Part shown: positions 24,242 through 36,285 of the stretch, one piece after another
How positions within the stretch are numbered: the stretch's first letter is position 1
Layout: each line of letters opens with the position of its first letter
Source of the DNA: Bretschneidera sinensis
Taxonomy: Eukaryota > Streptophyta > Magnoliopsida > Brassicales > Akaniaceae
DNA: 64,000 bases
Assembly: GCA_023935145.1 (NCBI GenBank)
Contig: CM043705.1
Coordinates: forward strand, 54,671,084 to 54,735,083
Direction of reading: 5' to 3'
The notes under the pieces: generated by a model
What the model was told of the DNA's origin: nothing
Seen by the model: only the letters and a program-made list of their open reading frames with translations
Databases searched by the model: none
Translations under genes and position numbers: made by a program

Positions 24242-27200
24242 TCATCTATTGACACGAGTTACTATATACCGTCCTTTCTCTAGATCATAAACTGTCTTCA
24301 ACTGAGGCTTCCTCCACTTTGATATGTACCATGCTATAAACATAAATATCACAAAGATGCAAATTAGATAAGAGAAGTATTGGTGAGATAATGGTAGTAA
24401 TCCAGTCAAGATGTGCATCCATGTTAGCTGTACTCTGCATGATGAAAGCTCCCAATGCCCAATCAAGTGGTATATCTCCCACCTGATTAGCAAACCCAAT
24501 CCTGTTCAAGTGCATTTCCAGTCAATAGAATTCAACTAACTGCAAAGCGCATGCACACACACAGGGTGAGTTGGGGGGGTGGGGGGTGGAAGCTTTTGAC
24601 ATACTATCCTAGACATATAGCTACTAATATACTGTAGCCTAAGCAATTTCATGAGACGTACACACTTTATACCATGTACTAATAAAAGGACAAATGTTAA
24701 TCACACTAGTACACACTTGAATCATACTCTTCTTAAATGTTGAAATTAGAAATTACCTATCATCATCTAGAGCAATTCCAAGACTGTCATGAAGTAGAGC
24801 CACAATATATGCTGAAGAGAAGCAATAGCGGAGCAGATCTTCTTCATCAAGTGACTGGTGCTTCCTCTTCAACTTTGACCAATCCTCCCCACAAAATTGT
24901 TCTCCAGCCATCATCAGATCAGAAAGAAATGCTCTTCGTCCCAACCCAAAGAACTAATCAAAAAGAAAGGCCAAAAAAGTAGAGATGAATAAACTCAATA
25001 AACAAGTGTAGGAAGAAAAATCACATAATTTAAGTAAGCATTAACATTGTTTCTCCCAAATTAATCCAATCCACACAAGGAAAAGGGAAAAAAGATGGAA
25101 AAAAAAAACTACGGTAATGTAAAATGTGAACCTATCGAAACAGCAACATCATATACCTTCGAAGTATAGAAGAAATTTTCTGTAGCCAAAAGTTTTCCCT
25201 GAAGCTTAGGCATGAAAGTTGATCCTAAATAACAGTGCTCATAGGAGCATTTCTCTGCACCTCAGATAGTAAAATATCATCATCATGTTCTTTGAAAAGA
25301 ATGAAGAGAAACACTATACGCGCCACAGGCAATGTAATGATATGGTTGTTGGTACCTTTTCCCTTTTGTAACAGCAATAATGCAGCAGATCTGCACTCCG
25401 AGAAGTTACCACCAGCTTGAAGAGTGGATATATATTTGTTATTTGAGTAACCTTTAGGAGTACAAGGATCTATAGATGATCCCTTCTGAAGAGACTCAGC
25501 AACTGCATGAATAGTAATAATGTAAAAAATTCTGAAAAAAATATTAAATTCCTAGAAACAATGGGACATTTTGTGATAAAGCCAACTGTGCAATTGTTGC
25601 ATTTTATTACCGTTCCTTTAAATTACAAATGTTTGGCAATACATCCAAGTATCGACTAACTAGCAGAATATACAGCCATTCATTATCCAACTTAAATGAG
25701 AACTATAATAGTGGCCTCAGATTTTTAGAAAAAATTTAGTGCTTAAAATGTAAACTTTGCTACCAGATGAAAAAGGTATAGGGAAACAGCTATAATAATT
25801 TCAGTCCAATTTCATCATTACAATTTCAAACACCTCATTGTTTTACAAGCGCACATAGACCATACTCAAATATAGATATTTTATAGGATCTCAAGCTTCA
25901 AAATTGCAAGATTAAAACGGTGACTGCAATAGAGTTTAGCATGATAGTTGAGTTCGCACAAGGTAAGAAACCATAAAATTATCCACAAAATACGAAAGTA
26001 ACAAAACCTTGGCAGACTTTAGATACATAATCTTTACCTGAATTAACATCTTCTGAAATGAGTGATTCCCTCAATAATTCAAATGCAAAATTCTGCACAA
26101 TGACACGAGTTAATAGCTCCTAAACCATATCTGAGAATCTTAAGTGACACTTTTGATGCCATGCTTTGGAAATTCTTCAAAGAAGAATATGTACAATCAA
26201 AAACAATTAACAAGAAGCAGCAAAGTTCACATAATGTGACAACTTAAATGATAAAAGTGTAGAACAAGAGCTTAAGTGACACAAAGTCACTTTTGTGTCC
26301 AAATTTTGAGCAGGGGAAACCATACGGCCGGGGTCATAATTATTTACAGTTACTAAAAGAAATCTAGCGAGTGAACATAGTGGAGCTTTGGAAGTCCCTT
26401 CTTTATTAAAGGGGGTAAATCAATCACAATTTTTTTCTGAACAAAATAAAAAGAGGAAAACTCTTGACAGATGTCACATTAGCAAGGAGATTTTGAGCCT
26501 GTGTTATGCCCTGCATCTTTCATAACATAGTTTCCTTTTAAGCTACTGGCATCCTCCCCGCTATTTTCAGTTTACCCATGTGAATGACAGACTTCAAGAC
26601 CCTCCCAGTAAATCACAAAGGCCGGAAGCTGACTCTGCTCTACACTTCTACTATACAAATTGAAGAATCCATCCGCCATATTTTTACTCCATTGAAACTT
26701 CATAAAAAGTACTCAACCATCATTAACATTTAACCAAGGTCTCAGTGAAACAAAATAATTGACTGATAAAATGTCATTGGATCTAAGTTTCGAGCCCTCT
26801 ATTCTACAAGATTCAATCAAGTATTATAAGGTATCAATAAAAAAAAGATATATATGTTTCTAAGTCAATTTCACAAGTGCACAACCAGGTAACAAGAGTA
26901 AATATTATGATCCTAACAGATGAAAATAACTAATATAGATGGATGTTACCTGTCCAAAATGAAGAAAGCTGTGGCTGTAGAGATTGTAAGTAAAATTCCC
27001 AAACTTGACAGTATGTGAGAACTCAGGAGGCATAGGCTCACTTGAAACAAGAGTTATCTGAAATAAGATGACACCAGCAATTGTAAATGACAAGTCATCT
27101 CATGCTTCCAAAACCCTACCATTTCATAAGCACCACAACAGGAAACACATATAAAAGCCAAGACATGAGATGTGCCTCTGGTAGGTCTACAATTTGGTAA

Positions 27201-30200
27201 ACTTTTTCAATCTGATTTCTCCATCTTAAAATAAAATTAATGTATTCCACTTAGAACAAAACATGTAGGTCATGCTTACCATATTAACTAAACATTATCC
27301 TTCAGATGTTAAGGGGTCAAAAGATCATTAAATTTTTTCAGTAAGATTGCATTTGAAAAACAGGAAGAGGCAACTACACCTGAGCAGAAGCCCCACCCAG
27401 TTCCAAAATCCCAGTTGTTTCGAGAGGGTCACCTCCAAGAGTACCAAGCGCATAGTTTGCAACAACCCAAGCATATATCCCCTCATCAGACCCTGACACA
27501 GTTAAAATATCCAAAAGTTAGCTTATAAACCGTGGAATAGGAAGTTGAGTATATGTCACCAAGACAATAAAGTTAGGGTAAATTTCCCAATATTCATTTC
27601 CAGAAAGCTATCAACCAAGCACTGGATATACAATAAATTATGTAATTCCATGATAACCAATAGAATCATGACATGTAAAACAAAAAATACAATGCCAACA
27701 TACAAAATAGTATAGGATGTCGCCCCTTACCATCTATGAATATTTTTCCTCCCAATATAATCTCTTCATTGTAATATACCAATTGTCTTCATGAAATATG
27801 AACACCTTGACATTATGTAAGCCCGAACAAGAGAATTAGCTACAAGCTCTTTATCATCTAATTTATACTTTAATAAAGACTGCAAAATAATGTCAACTAC
27901 TAAATAAACACCTGTTCTACGGCTGAGATAGCAAGGAGTAGGAAAACTGGGGTAGATTTTCTCACTTAGTCAGACGTTAATAGTTAACTCAATAATGTTC
28001 TTGACCAGCCTACTGATTGTCAGATTGTGATATGTTATGCTACCAGATGACAGTTCTACTTGATCGATTAATACGGATTTCCTAGGTATATAACAGTATG
28101 AAGAGCAAATTATCACAAATCTTTCAAGATTTAATGCATCTGGTAAAACAACTAAAAAATTATTCATGCACTAAAAGTTTTATATGCTTTTAAGTTTAAC
28201 TTTGATATAGGAACCCAGAAAAAGTTAGCAACTTAGTGACAACTTACTGCTTCCCTTCTCAGAAATTGTACTGTCAAAGAAAAGTTAAAAGGAAAAACGA
28301 AAAATACAGTGAAAGTTAGACATTGTAACAACATTTCATAAAAAGTTATTACAGTATCGAAAATTCCATAAATTCTAGTTGGTACTTGTTGGTTGTCACG
28401 TAGCCAGTTGAAGAACTATCTAATCTGTATCACTACAACTAGAACAACTTACAGGTACCCTAATATGGCATTGTCAACCGCTCGTCTGAATAAACAATAC
28501 AACCATCCACAAAAGCCCTTACGATCTGACTTTACATGTAAAGAGATATTGACCATTTGAATGTCACAAAGTCAATTTCCTAAAAAAAGGAACTCTGTTT
28601 GCACCAAATAAAGTAAAAGGGCAAGGAAATGAGAAAGAGGGAGCTTAGGATGAAGCTTACCTCTTCAGTTCAAATTTTCCCTTCTATTAAATTACACTAA
28701 CTCTCTTATCATAACTTAGATAGGTACTGAAAGTGATAAAGGTGTTGCAGTTTTTTTTCTGTGTCTCACATTTCCCAACTAAAAACACATGCATAAATTG
28801 AACTGATGCCAATAAAATATCCCCTGCCACTTCCTTCATTCCCTTCAAAGGCAAAGACTTCCCCTATATCCCACCTTTCTCACACCACAATCATAAATGA
28901 TAAAACATACAAAAAAAACAAATTATTCCTTATCTTCCACAACAATGCCATCACATTTCGCTTTGAGAAAACATATTAAGGCATGTTAATGTATTATATG
29001 GGCTTAGTCCCACATTGGTTGTGTATAGCTTTGCTTCTCCTATTAGCTTGTATAAATAGGATAATCCCACATTGGTTGTGTATAGCTTTACTTCTCCTAT
29101 TAGCTTATATAAATAGGATAGCTCCCTTTGTAAGTAAATCACACCATTCAATACAATTCTTCTCTTTGTATTGTCTCACTTCCTCTCTTAAATTCAACAT
29201 GGTATCAGAGCCATAATGGTTCTCGGTATTTTAAGAGTTGAGTATGCTCTGTGATTGCCACTATTAGTGGATCCTTCACATAAGAAATTCTCGGTATATT
29301 AAAAGTTGAGTATGCTCTGTGATTGCCACTATTAGTGGATCCTTCACATTAGAATAACGTCTAGTATATCCTTTTCATACCTGTCGGGTCATCACTATAG
29401 TCGGAGTCTCATTCTCCATCGACATCATATCCGCTGCCGCTTCTGTTTCAGAAACACTGCTGCCACATCAGCCCTAAAAGCCACATTAGCGCCACCTCAC
29501 TGCCACGTCACCCGTTGACATCATCTTCGCTGCCACGTCACCCGTTGACATCATCTCCGCTGCCGCTCTTGTTTCAGACACGCTGCTGCCACGGTAGCAC
29601 CACATCAACAACACGTCAGCACCACGATATTCGTTGACCGCCACATCATCAGTTGACTGCCACGTCATCAGTTGACTGCCACATCACCGGTTGACTGCCA
29701 CATCATCAGTTGACCGCCACATCACCGGTTTCTTGGAGGTTCACCTTCCTCTTTGCTCCTATGGCTGAATCGGATTTACCCCACCGACAGAGCACACACC
29801 AGAAGTCCTTATATTGCAAGTATTGTCATTCACAAGGGCATGAATTGCTCAAATGTCCTTCTCGCCTATGTAAAGTCTGTAGAGAACCGGGTCACTATCT
29901 TGCAGACTGCCCTAAACTTCCATCTGGAAATCAGTCAAATGGGAACCAATATCACTCTCGAGGCTCATACAATCGGTCATATTCCAAGCCAAAGAATACT
30001 GCTGCTGTAACCACTGATGCTACACCAACTTCATCCAATTCTCCACCTGATTGGAGTGGTTTCTGCACCGTTCTTACCGAGGCTCTAAATAAAATCGATA
30101 ACAATATAGCCATGTCTACTACACCAGGTACATCCCGATGGTATTTCGATTCTGCTTGTTGCAATCACATGACTTCTGATGCCTCTATTTTTTCCTCTAA

Positions 30201-33200
30201 AACCTGTGATGAGCATGCGCCTACTATTCACACTGCCAATGGATCAAATATGCTGGTCAGCCATATTGGACATGTTGATAGTTCTCATTTGTCTCTCCCT
30301 GACACATATTTAGTTCCTAATCTTACGCTTAACCTTATATCTGTTGGACAACTATGTGATCTTGGACTTGATGTGCATTTTTCTTCTACTGGTTGTCGTG
30401 TGCAGGACCCTCAGACAGGAAAACTCCTTGGAACCGGCCGTAAAGTTGGACGCCTCTTTGAGCTCACTCATCTCCAAGTCCCATCCTCACCATCACCAAA
30501 TCAATCAGCCGCATCCATCCCAGCACTCTCACCTGTGGAATTGTGGCACTCTCGGTTAGGTCATACTTCATCTAGCCCTCTACGTTCTCTTATTTCTGGT
30601 GGTCAGTTAGGTTCACTTCAGCATGAGTCTTTTCATTGTATTCATTGTCAACTTGCAAAACAATCAGCTTTACCTTTTAATGAGAGTCAGTCCGTTTCTC
30701 TTGCACCTTTTGATTTAGTACATTCTGACGTTTGGGGGCCTTCTCCTCATGCATCAATGGGTGGTGCTCGTTATTTTGTTATATTTGTGGATGACTATTC
30801 TCGTTATACTTGATTGTTTCTTATGAAAAGCAGATCTGAACTCTTTCAAATATATTCTGATTTTTCTTCTATGGTTCAAACTCAATTCTCTCGGAATATC
30901 AAAATTTTTCGTTCAGATAATGCAATGGAATATAAAGACCGTGCTTTTCTAAACCTACTTCACAAAAATGGCACGCTCCCCCACCGCTCGTGCCCTGGAA
31001 CCTCCCAACAAAATGGACGAGCTGAACGCAAACATCGACATATTCTTGACACCGTTCGTGCTCTACTCATTTCGTCATCATGTCCTGAACGTTTCTGGGG
31101 TGATGCTGCGTTCACCGCAGTATACACAATCAATCGTGTCCCTTCCACTTCAATCCAAAATCAATCTCCATTCGAGCGCCTTTTCGGTAAACCTCCTGAT
31201 TACTCTAACCTCAGAGTCTTTGGTTGCGCTTGTTTTGTTCTTCTCAAACCACATGAACACAACAAATTACAACCAAGGGCTCATCTGTGTTGTTTCATTG
31301 GTTATGGTATTGAACATAAGGGGTATCGATGCTGGGATCCTATTTCTAAAACTCTTCGTATCTCTCGTCATGTCATTTTTTGGGAACATCAAATGTTCTC
31401 TTCGTTACGGTCATTTGACATATCAACCATCACTAACTCTAGATTCTTTACTGATCCATCTATTAAGTTATTTCCTGAGAATCCAGTTTCAGGTACTGTT
31501 GAGTCCACCTCCGAATCACCAGCTGATATCACCCCTTCCGTTCCAGAACCACCAGTTGATCCTACCTCTCCAGACCCAGACCCAGTTCCAGCTCCAGAAC
31601 CATCAGCTGACCTCACCTCTCTGACTCAATCGGTCGTGCCCGAGGATATTCCTATGTCTGATGAGTCTGCACTGACTCCCTCTGAGAGCCATCCTCCATA
31701 TCACCCCCGCAGATCTACTAGGGTAACTCACCCCCCTTCTCATCTTGCTGATTACCATTGTGATTATCATTGTTTTTCCACTATACTTCATCTGCATGAG
31801 CCTCAATCCTATAAGGAGGCTAGTACTAATCCTCTTTGGCAGAAAGCAATGGATGAAGAACTTCAGGCCCTAGCTAAAACTCATACATGGGATATTGTTG
31901 ATCTACCCGCTGGAAAAACTCCTATTGGGTGCAAATGGGTGTTTAAGATCAAGACACTTTCTGATGGCTCTATTGAACGATATAAAGCCCGACTTGTTGC
32001 CAAGGGATTTGCTCAGGAATATGGCATTGACTATGAAGAGACATTTGCTCCAGTGGCGAGGCTCACATCTGTCCGTACACTCATTGCTGTCGCCGCCATT
32101 CGAAGATGGACTCTATTTCAAATGGATGTCAAAAATGCATTTCTGAATGGGGAACTTCTTGAAGAAGTCTATATGCATACACCTCCCGGCTTGGATGCCA
32201 CTCGAAATAAAGTTTGTCGCCTTCGTCGTGCCTTATATGGTTTAAAACAAGCTCCACGTGCCTGGTTTGCCAAATTCAGCACTACCATTCATCAGTTTGG
32301 GTTCACACCGAGTGCTCATGATTCGGCTCTGTTTATCCGCCATACTGCCAACGGTATTATCCTTCTTTTACTGTACGTGGATGATATGGTTATTACTGGA
32401 GATGATCCACATGGTATTTCTGAACTCAAAAAGTTTCTCAGTGGCCAATTCGAGATGAAAGATCTTGGCGTGCTCACCTATTTTCTTGGCCTCGAAGTCT
32501 CATCTAATTCTGATGGATTTTTTCTCTCTCAGGCCAAATATGCCTCGGACCTCCTTTCCAAGGCTGGGATCACTGACTCAACCACTGCCACTACTCCTCT
32601 CGAGCCGAATGTCAGACTTACCCCACTCGATGGTTCACCTCTTCAGGATGCCACTCTATATCGTCAACTGGTTGGAAGTCTTGTATATCTTACTGTCACT
32701 CGCCCTGACATTGCCTATGCCGTTCATCAGGTCAGTCGGTTCTTGTCCGCTCCTCGGACCACCCATTACTCGGCTGCTCTTCGCATTCTTAGGTACGTCA
32801 AGGGTACTTTATTTCATGGGCTTCATTTCTCAGCACAGTCTGCCCCCGTTTTACAAGCCTATTCTGATGCCGATTGGGCCGGAGACCCCACCGACAGACG
32901 TTCAACCACTGGTTACCGTTTCTTTTTGGGCAATTCTCTCATTTCCTGGCGTAGTAAGAAACAAACTGTGGTTGCTCGCTCCAGTACTGAAGCTGAATAT
33001 CGTGCCATGGCTGATGCAACTCAAGAACTTCTCTGGCTTCGATGGCTACTCGCTGAAATGGGTATCTCTTCTCCTGCTGCCACTATCCTACACTGTGACA
33101 ACAGGAGTGCTATTCAGATTGCTCACAATGATGTCTTCCACGAGCGTACAAAACACATCGAGAATGATATCCACTTCATCCGTGATCACATTCTCCAGAA

Positions 33201-34217
33201 TACGGTTCGTCTACAATCCGTCAGTTCAGCCGATCAGACAGCTGACATTTTCACTAAGGCTCATCCACCCGGACGCTTTCACTCTCTGGTTTCCAAACTC
33301 AAGTTCACCTCCCACTTACCACCTTGCTTCTCCTATTAGCTTATATAAATAGGATAATCCCACATTGGTTGTGTATAGTTTTACTTCTCCTATTAGCTTA
33401 TATAAATAGGATAGCTCCCTTTGTCAGTAAATCACACCATTCAATACAATTCTTCTCTTTGTATTGTCTCACTTCCTCTCTTAAATTCAACAAGGCATAT
33501 TCTTCCTAATCTGATCACGTTCCATTAAATAATCATAAAATATCACAATATACTCGACCCAACATAAAAAAGGGAGAAGAAAACAGCGGAAAAAATACCC
33601 GAAATAACAGAAGCCCATTCATCGCGGAATTTGAATTCTGAAGACCTCAGTACCCTTCTGCAGGCCTCCAGAATCCGCTCTTGAGCCCGCATTTCCAGCA
33701 ACCTCAGCCCTGCCGTCGCCATTAACCGAATTTCAGTCTCTCTCCACAGTTCCTTTGGCACTTTCCCCTTCCCAAACTCCAGGAGCTCCGCCAGCGACCC
33801 GCCCGCATTATCTGGATCCTCCGCGAACGTGGAAAGACCCGGGTTCACCCTCATGCTCGCCGAACCCATCTCCCCGAGATCGAACACCGGTTTTCCTCCC
33901 TCAATTCGGAATCCGAACACGTGAATTCGGGTCCCTGTGCTGCCTCCGTCTATAAAGACGCCATATCTGAGAGAACCCTGAGGATTTTTATTGCTCCTTG
34001 CGAAGAAGAAGAAGAGATAGAAACAAGAGAGTAATGCGACTAAGGTGGCGATTGAAGCGACGGTTAATAGGAGGTTTGATTTGGCGTGCTTGGGGTTTCG
34101 AGAGAAGAGGTTGGTTGATCGGGTGGTGCTGGGTCGCATTTGGAGCTTAATTGGGTCCATATCGGTGTTGTCGTTGGGTTTAGTATCGACTCGAGTACGG
34201 ACATGCGATCGTCGCAT
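24242..34217 (-). CDS. APY6: Apyrase (GDA1/CD39 NTPDase), APY6-like, eight exons
   Basis: Inferred exons: 34217-33599, 27492-27380, 27057-26950, 26092-26038, 25502-25356, 25254-25157, 24953-24757, 24501-24242, all with GT-AG introns and compatible phases. The start MRRSH resembles Arabidopsis APY6. A membrane anchor lies at residues about 48-73. The apyrase regions are seen in order: ACR1 FIDGGSTGTRIH (about 89), ACR2 LMATAGLRLL (165), ACR3 spanning exons 1 and 2 (EWASVISG then SDEG), ACR4 GILELGGASAQ (234) and ACR5 GDIPLDWALGAF (454). Family members hydrolyse nucleoside tri- and diphosphates on the lumenal or outer side of membranes. The exons sum to 1597 nt, not a multiple of three. Homology to the C-terminal membrane helix and the KWRKPQLKTVYDLEKG tail switches frame between about 24380 and 24440. 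This is either a real frameshift or a sequence error. Intron 1 (6.1 kb) contains a copia element. Confidence 0.9.
28984..29199 (+). repeat. 5' LTR of intronic copia element, 216 bp
   Basis: Runs from TGTTAATG to TTCAACA. It contains two tandem units of about 55 bases (29009-29064 and 29065-29120), each with CCCACATTGGTTGTGTATAG and a TATAAATAGGATA box. The two TATA-like boxes lie near 29051 and 29109. Confidence 0.93.
29200..29212 (+). promoter_or_regulatory. Primer binding site, tRNA-iMet type
   Basis: TGGTATCAGAGCC immediately follows the 5' LTR. This is the standard initiator-methionine tRNA complement used by plant copia elements. Confidence 0.95.
29634..29728 (+). repeat. 19-bp minisatellite in the copia leader
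   Basis: Five head-to-tail units of the type GTTGACTGCCACATCATCA. Related CCACGTCA and GTTGACATCATC pieces extend back to about 29400. It occupies the place where the gag capsid region should be. Confidence 0.85.
29761..33339 (+). pseudogene. Copia polyprotein: gag tail, protease, integrase, RT, RNase H
   Basis: The frame first carries two zinc knuckles (CKYCHSQGHELLKC and CKVCREPGHYLADC). Protease follows (WYFDSACCNHMT). Next is integrase with its HHCC zinc site (LWHSRLGHT to CIHCQLAK), the first Asp in LVHSDVWGP, the second in FRSDNAMEY and Glu in GRAERKH. Reverse transcriptase has LYVDDMVITG, and RNase H has DADWAGDPTDRRSTTGY and SSTEAEYRAM. A TGA at 30811-30813 cuts integrase into 367- and 841-residue halves. 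The capsid part of Gag upstream of the knuckles is absent. The last codons run into the truncated 3' LTR. The protease motif reads DSACC where relatives usually have DSGA. I put the start at ATG 29761, but the true start is uncertain because of the upstream deletion. Confidence 0.9.
33322..33492 (+). repeat. 3' LTR of intronic copia element, truncated
   Basis: Matches 29029-29199 of the 5' LTR with about three differences, but the first 45 or so bases of the LTR are missing. The polypurine tract expected before it is also missing. It ends TTCAACA against the AGGCA duplication. Confidence 0.88.
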
Positions 34218-34890
34218 CAAAGATTAAGGAACGGTGGTGCGGAGAGAGAGAGAGAGAAATCATGTACCAATTGAGATAAAACCCAGAAAAAAGGAAAGAA
34301 TTAATAGTATACTTCTTTTTTGTTTCTTGTAGTATAAAGAAAATAAATTTAGATAATTTTGAAGTGTTTACTAAGATTGGATTGGAAGATTGTAGAAGGA
34401 GAAGGAGAGGGCTATCATGAAAGTGTCGCCCTCTCAGTCTCCTTTGTTCTGGTCCGTCAGGTTCAAATGTCAAGAAAATAAAAATGGGGATTTTACGGTT
34501 GCAATGCTTTCTTTTCTTTCCTTTTGCGCGTTGCGTATGTGTTATAAACCCGGTTCGTTTCGGTTTACTTGTTAATCCGGCAACTTTTTATTTTTTTGGT
34601 AAATATCAATTTTGATTTTTAAAATTTAAATCAAATAATAATTGGATCCTTAAAATTTTAACTTAAACAAACAAATTTTAAAATACCAAATACAAAACAA
34701 TTAGGCTCAAAAGTAAAACGTCGTGAATTAAGCAACGTAAACTCTTTGTTTTCTCTGTATCTCAAACTGTAGTTTGATTTCACAATTTTGTTTTCTTTTA
34801 TTTTTGTCAAACTTTCTTGAAAGCCAAACATAGCTACAGAGTTTTTGAAAACAAAACTTAACTAAGAAGCAGTGAGAAATCCCAAGGTCG
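34218..34890. promoter_or_regulatory. Apyrase 5' flank and probable promoter
   Basis: Lies upstream of the minus-strand apyrase start. A CT-rich stretch on the minus strand (34241-34257, a GAGA run on plus) fits a plant 5' UTR. I see no certain TATA box. No gene is apparent. Confidence 0.4.
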
Positions 34891-35167
34891 TTGTCTCAGG
34901 GATCCATTATAGCCCGCCATCGCTCTGTCACCTTCACTGGTAACATCTCCGACCTCCATCAATGGAATGAATATCTGACGAGTCAGCCTTCATCAGCGGT
35001 GTTGCAATCGGTTGTGGAACTTAAGTCCGGAGCCTCTCCGACTGTCGGATCGGTCTTAAAGGGCTTGCTTTGGCAGCTGATTTGGTCTAAGCTTCTCCGG
35101 AGACAATCCTCAGGAGCCTTGTTCTTCCTCGAGCTGCTCTCTCTCATCGGTCCCGTCTCCGATCTTG
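34873..35167 (+). other. Possible exon fragment of an unidentified gene
   Basis: An open plus-strand frame with codon-like composition (SVTFTGNISDLHQWNEYLTS, then LKSGASPTVGSVLKGLLW) ends at a good splice donor (GATCTT|GTAAGG, 35162-35173). It has no ATG, and I do not recognise the protein. It is head-to-head with the apyrase gene about 0.65 kb away. The Tat element begins 300 bases downstream, and no continuation is seen beyond that element. Confidence 0.3.
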
Positions 35168-35462
35168 TAAGGAGGATTAATGTTGTCATTAAGGGAAATG
35201 CTTGCATTGTAAACTGTTTAAATGTGTTTTCGAGTTCAGAAATTTATTTGTTGTCTCTGATGAAATTCCAAATAGCTGCCATGGGATGGGTGGGTATGTG
35301 GGTTATTGTTGGGTTTTCTTCATCCATTCTTTTCTGGGTATGTGGGTTACTGTTGAGTCTGATCAAACACTATGCACATCAAAATTTAAATCTAAATAGT
35401 AAAACACCTTTTTTCAATTTTCTTTTTTGGGTATTTTATTAGCAGCCATTTTGTTGTTAATG
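35168..35462. other. Short flank before the Tat element
   Basis: AT-rich and without a clear gene. It includes a possible intron start at 35168. It ends at the GTCCT duplication (35463-35467). Confidence 0.45.
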
Positions 35463-35467
35463 GTCCT

Positions 35468-36006
35468 TGTTGATGCTGGAAAATGGTTGTTGATGACGGG
35501 GCCGTGGTGCTGACGTGGCCCTGCACAGATAACAGATGTGAACTAAAGACCGTCGGAAGGAGGGGAGGGGGAGACCTCCGAGGACGCTCCGACACTCTAG
35601 TTAGAACGAGGGTTTAAGGAGGGCCAAGGCCGAGGGTTAATTCTAAAGCAATTTAAGTGCAGGTTATGTAAGTGTGAATGATTCTTGAACTCTCATACCT
35701 CAGTTTATTTATAGTCGTCCGAGTGCAGGTCGTTCACATGGGGAATGCATGGGTCTGCCAATGTGATCACTGGATTCAGAGGCAAGTCTTAATAGTGTGA
35801 TCAGGGCATTGAGTGGGTCAGGGTGGTCACGTGTTTCAGAGGGATTAGGTCCGCTAATCACGCTTCGACGTGGCAGTGGCGTTCTTGGCTTGCCCCACGT
35901 ATGCGTTTTAATGCTGAGGAGGCTTGACACGTGTCGTCTTCCTATAGGTGACACTAGAGTCCACGTGTGGGTTTCTTACTAGACCGGAGTGTTGTTGGTT
36001 ACATCA
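35468..36006 (-). repeat. 3' LTR of Tat element A, 539 bp
   Basis: Runs TGTTGATGC to GGTTACATCA. On the minus strand a TATA box (CTATAAATAAAC) lies at 35703-35714, so U3 is on the right. Compared with the right-hand copy, about 10% of sites differ by eye. Confidence 0.92.
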
Positions 36007-36024
36007 CAGGCCCCCCATTTCCCC
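36007..36024 (-). promoter_or_regulatory. Polypurine tract of Tat element A
   Basis: On the minus strand this reads GGGGAAATGGGGGGCCTG directly against the 3' LTR. The same block abuts the LTR of Tat element B (61091-61106). Confidence 0.85.
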
Positions 36025-36117
36025 AGGTATGTGTACCTTGAGGAAGTAAAACGTGATGTGTCGTGGCCGAGCATTTATACTTATGATTTTTTTAGAAACG
36101 GAACGGAGCCTCGATTA

Positions 36118-36285
36118 GGGGAAAATTTGGTAGAGCGTATGCAGAGCAGCTCATACGCTCAGACTTGGAGAAATTTGGTCGAGTGTATGCAAAGCATCTT
36201 ATACACTCGGTCTCAGAGAAATTTGGCCGAGCGTATGCAAAGCAACTCATACGCTCGGTCTCGGAGAAATTTGGTCGAGGGTATG
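36118..36285. repeat. 48-bp tandem array A, left segment
   Basis: About three and a half monomers of the 48-base unit. Each contains an inverted repeat CCGAGCGTATG / CATACGCTCGG (with variants) around a 10-base loop. It is interrupted by the copia element at 36286. Confidence 0.9.

Larger units (their letters stand above)
28984..33492 (+). mobile_element. Ty1/copia LTR retrotransposon in apyrase intron 1
   Basis: Flanked by the perfect 5-bp duplication AGGCA (28979-28983 and 33493-33497). It has a 5' LTR, a tRNA-iMet primer site, a single gag-pol frame in copia order (zinc knuckles, protease, integrase, reverse transcriptase, RNase H) and a truncated 3' LTR. It is oriented opposite to the apyrase gene. 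Gag is mostly missing, the polypurine tract is missing, and pol has one stop, so it is not autonomous. Confidence 0.95.

Noticed and set aside
28951..29216. Short ORFs in the copia LTR
   Set aside because: Translation of the duplicated LTR promoter unit.
31389..31616. Glycine- and serine-rich ORF opposite copia pol
   Set aside because: Shadow of the proline-rich linker between integrase and RT.
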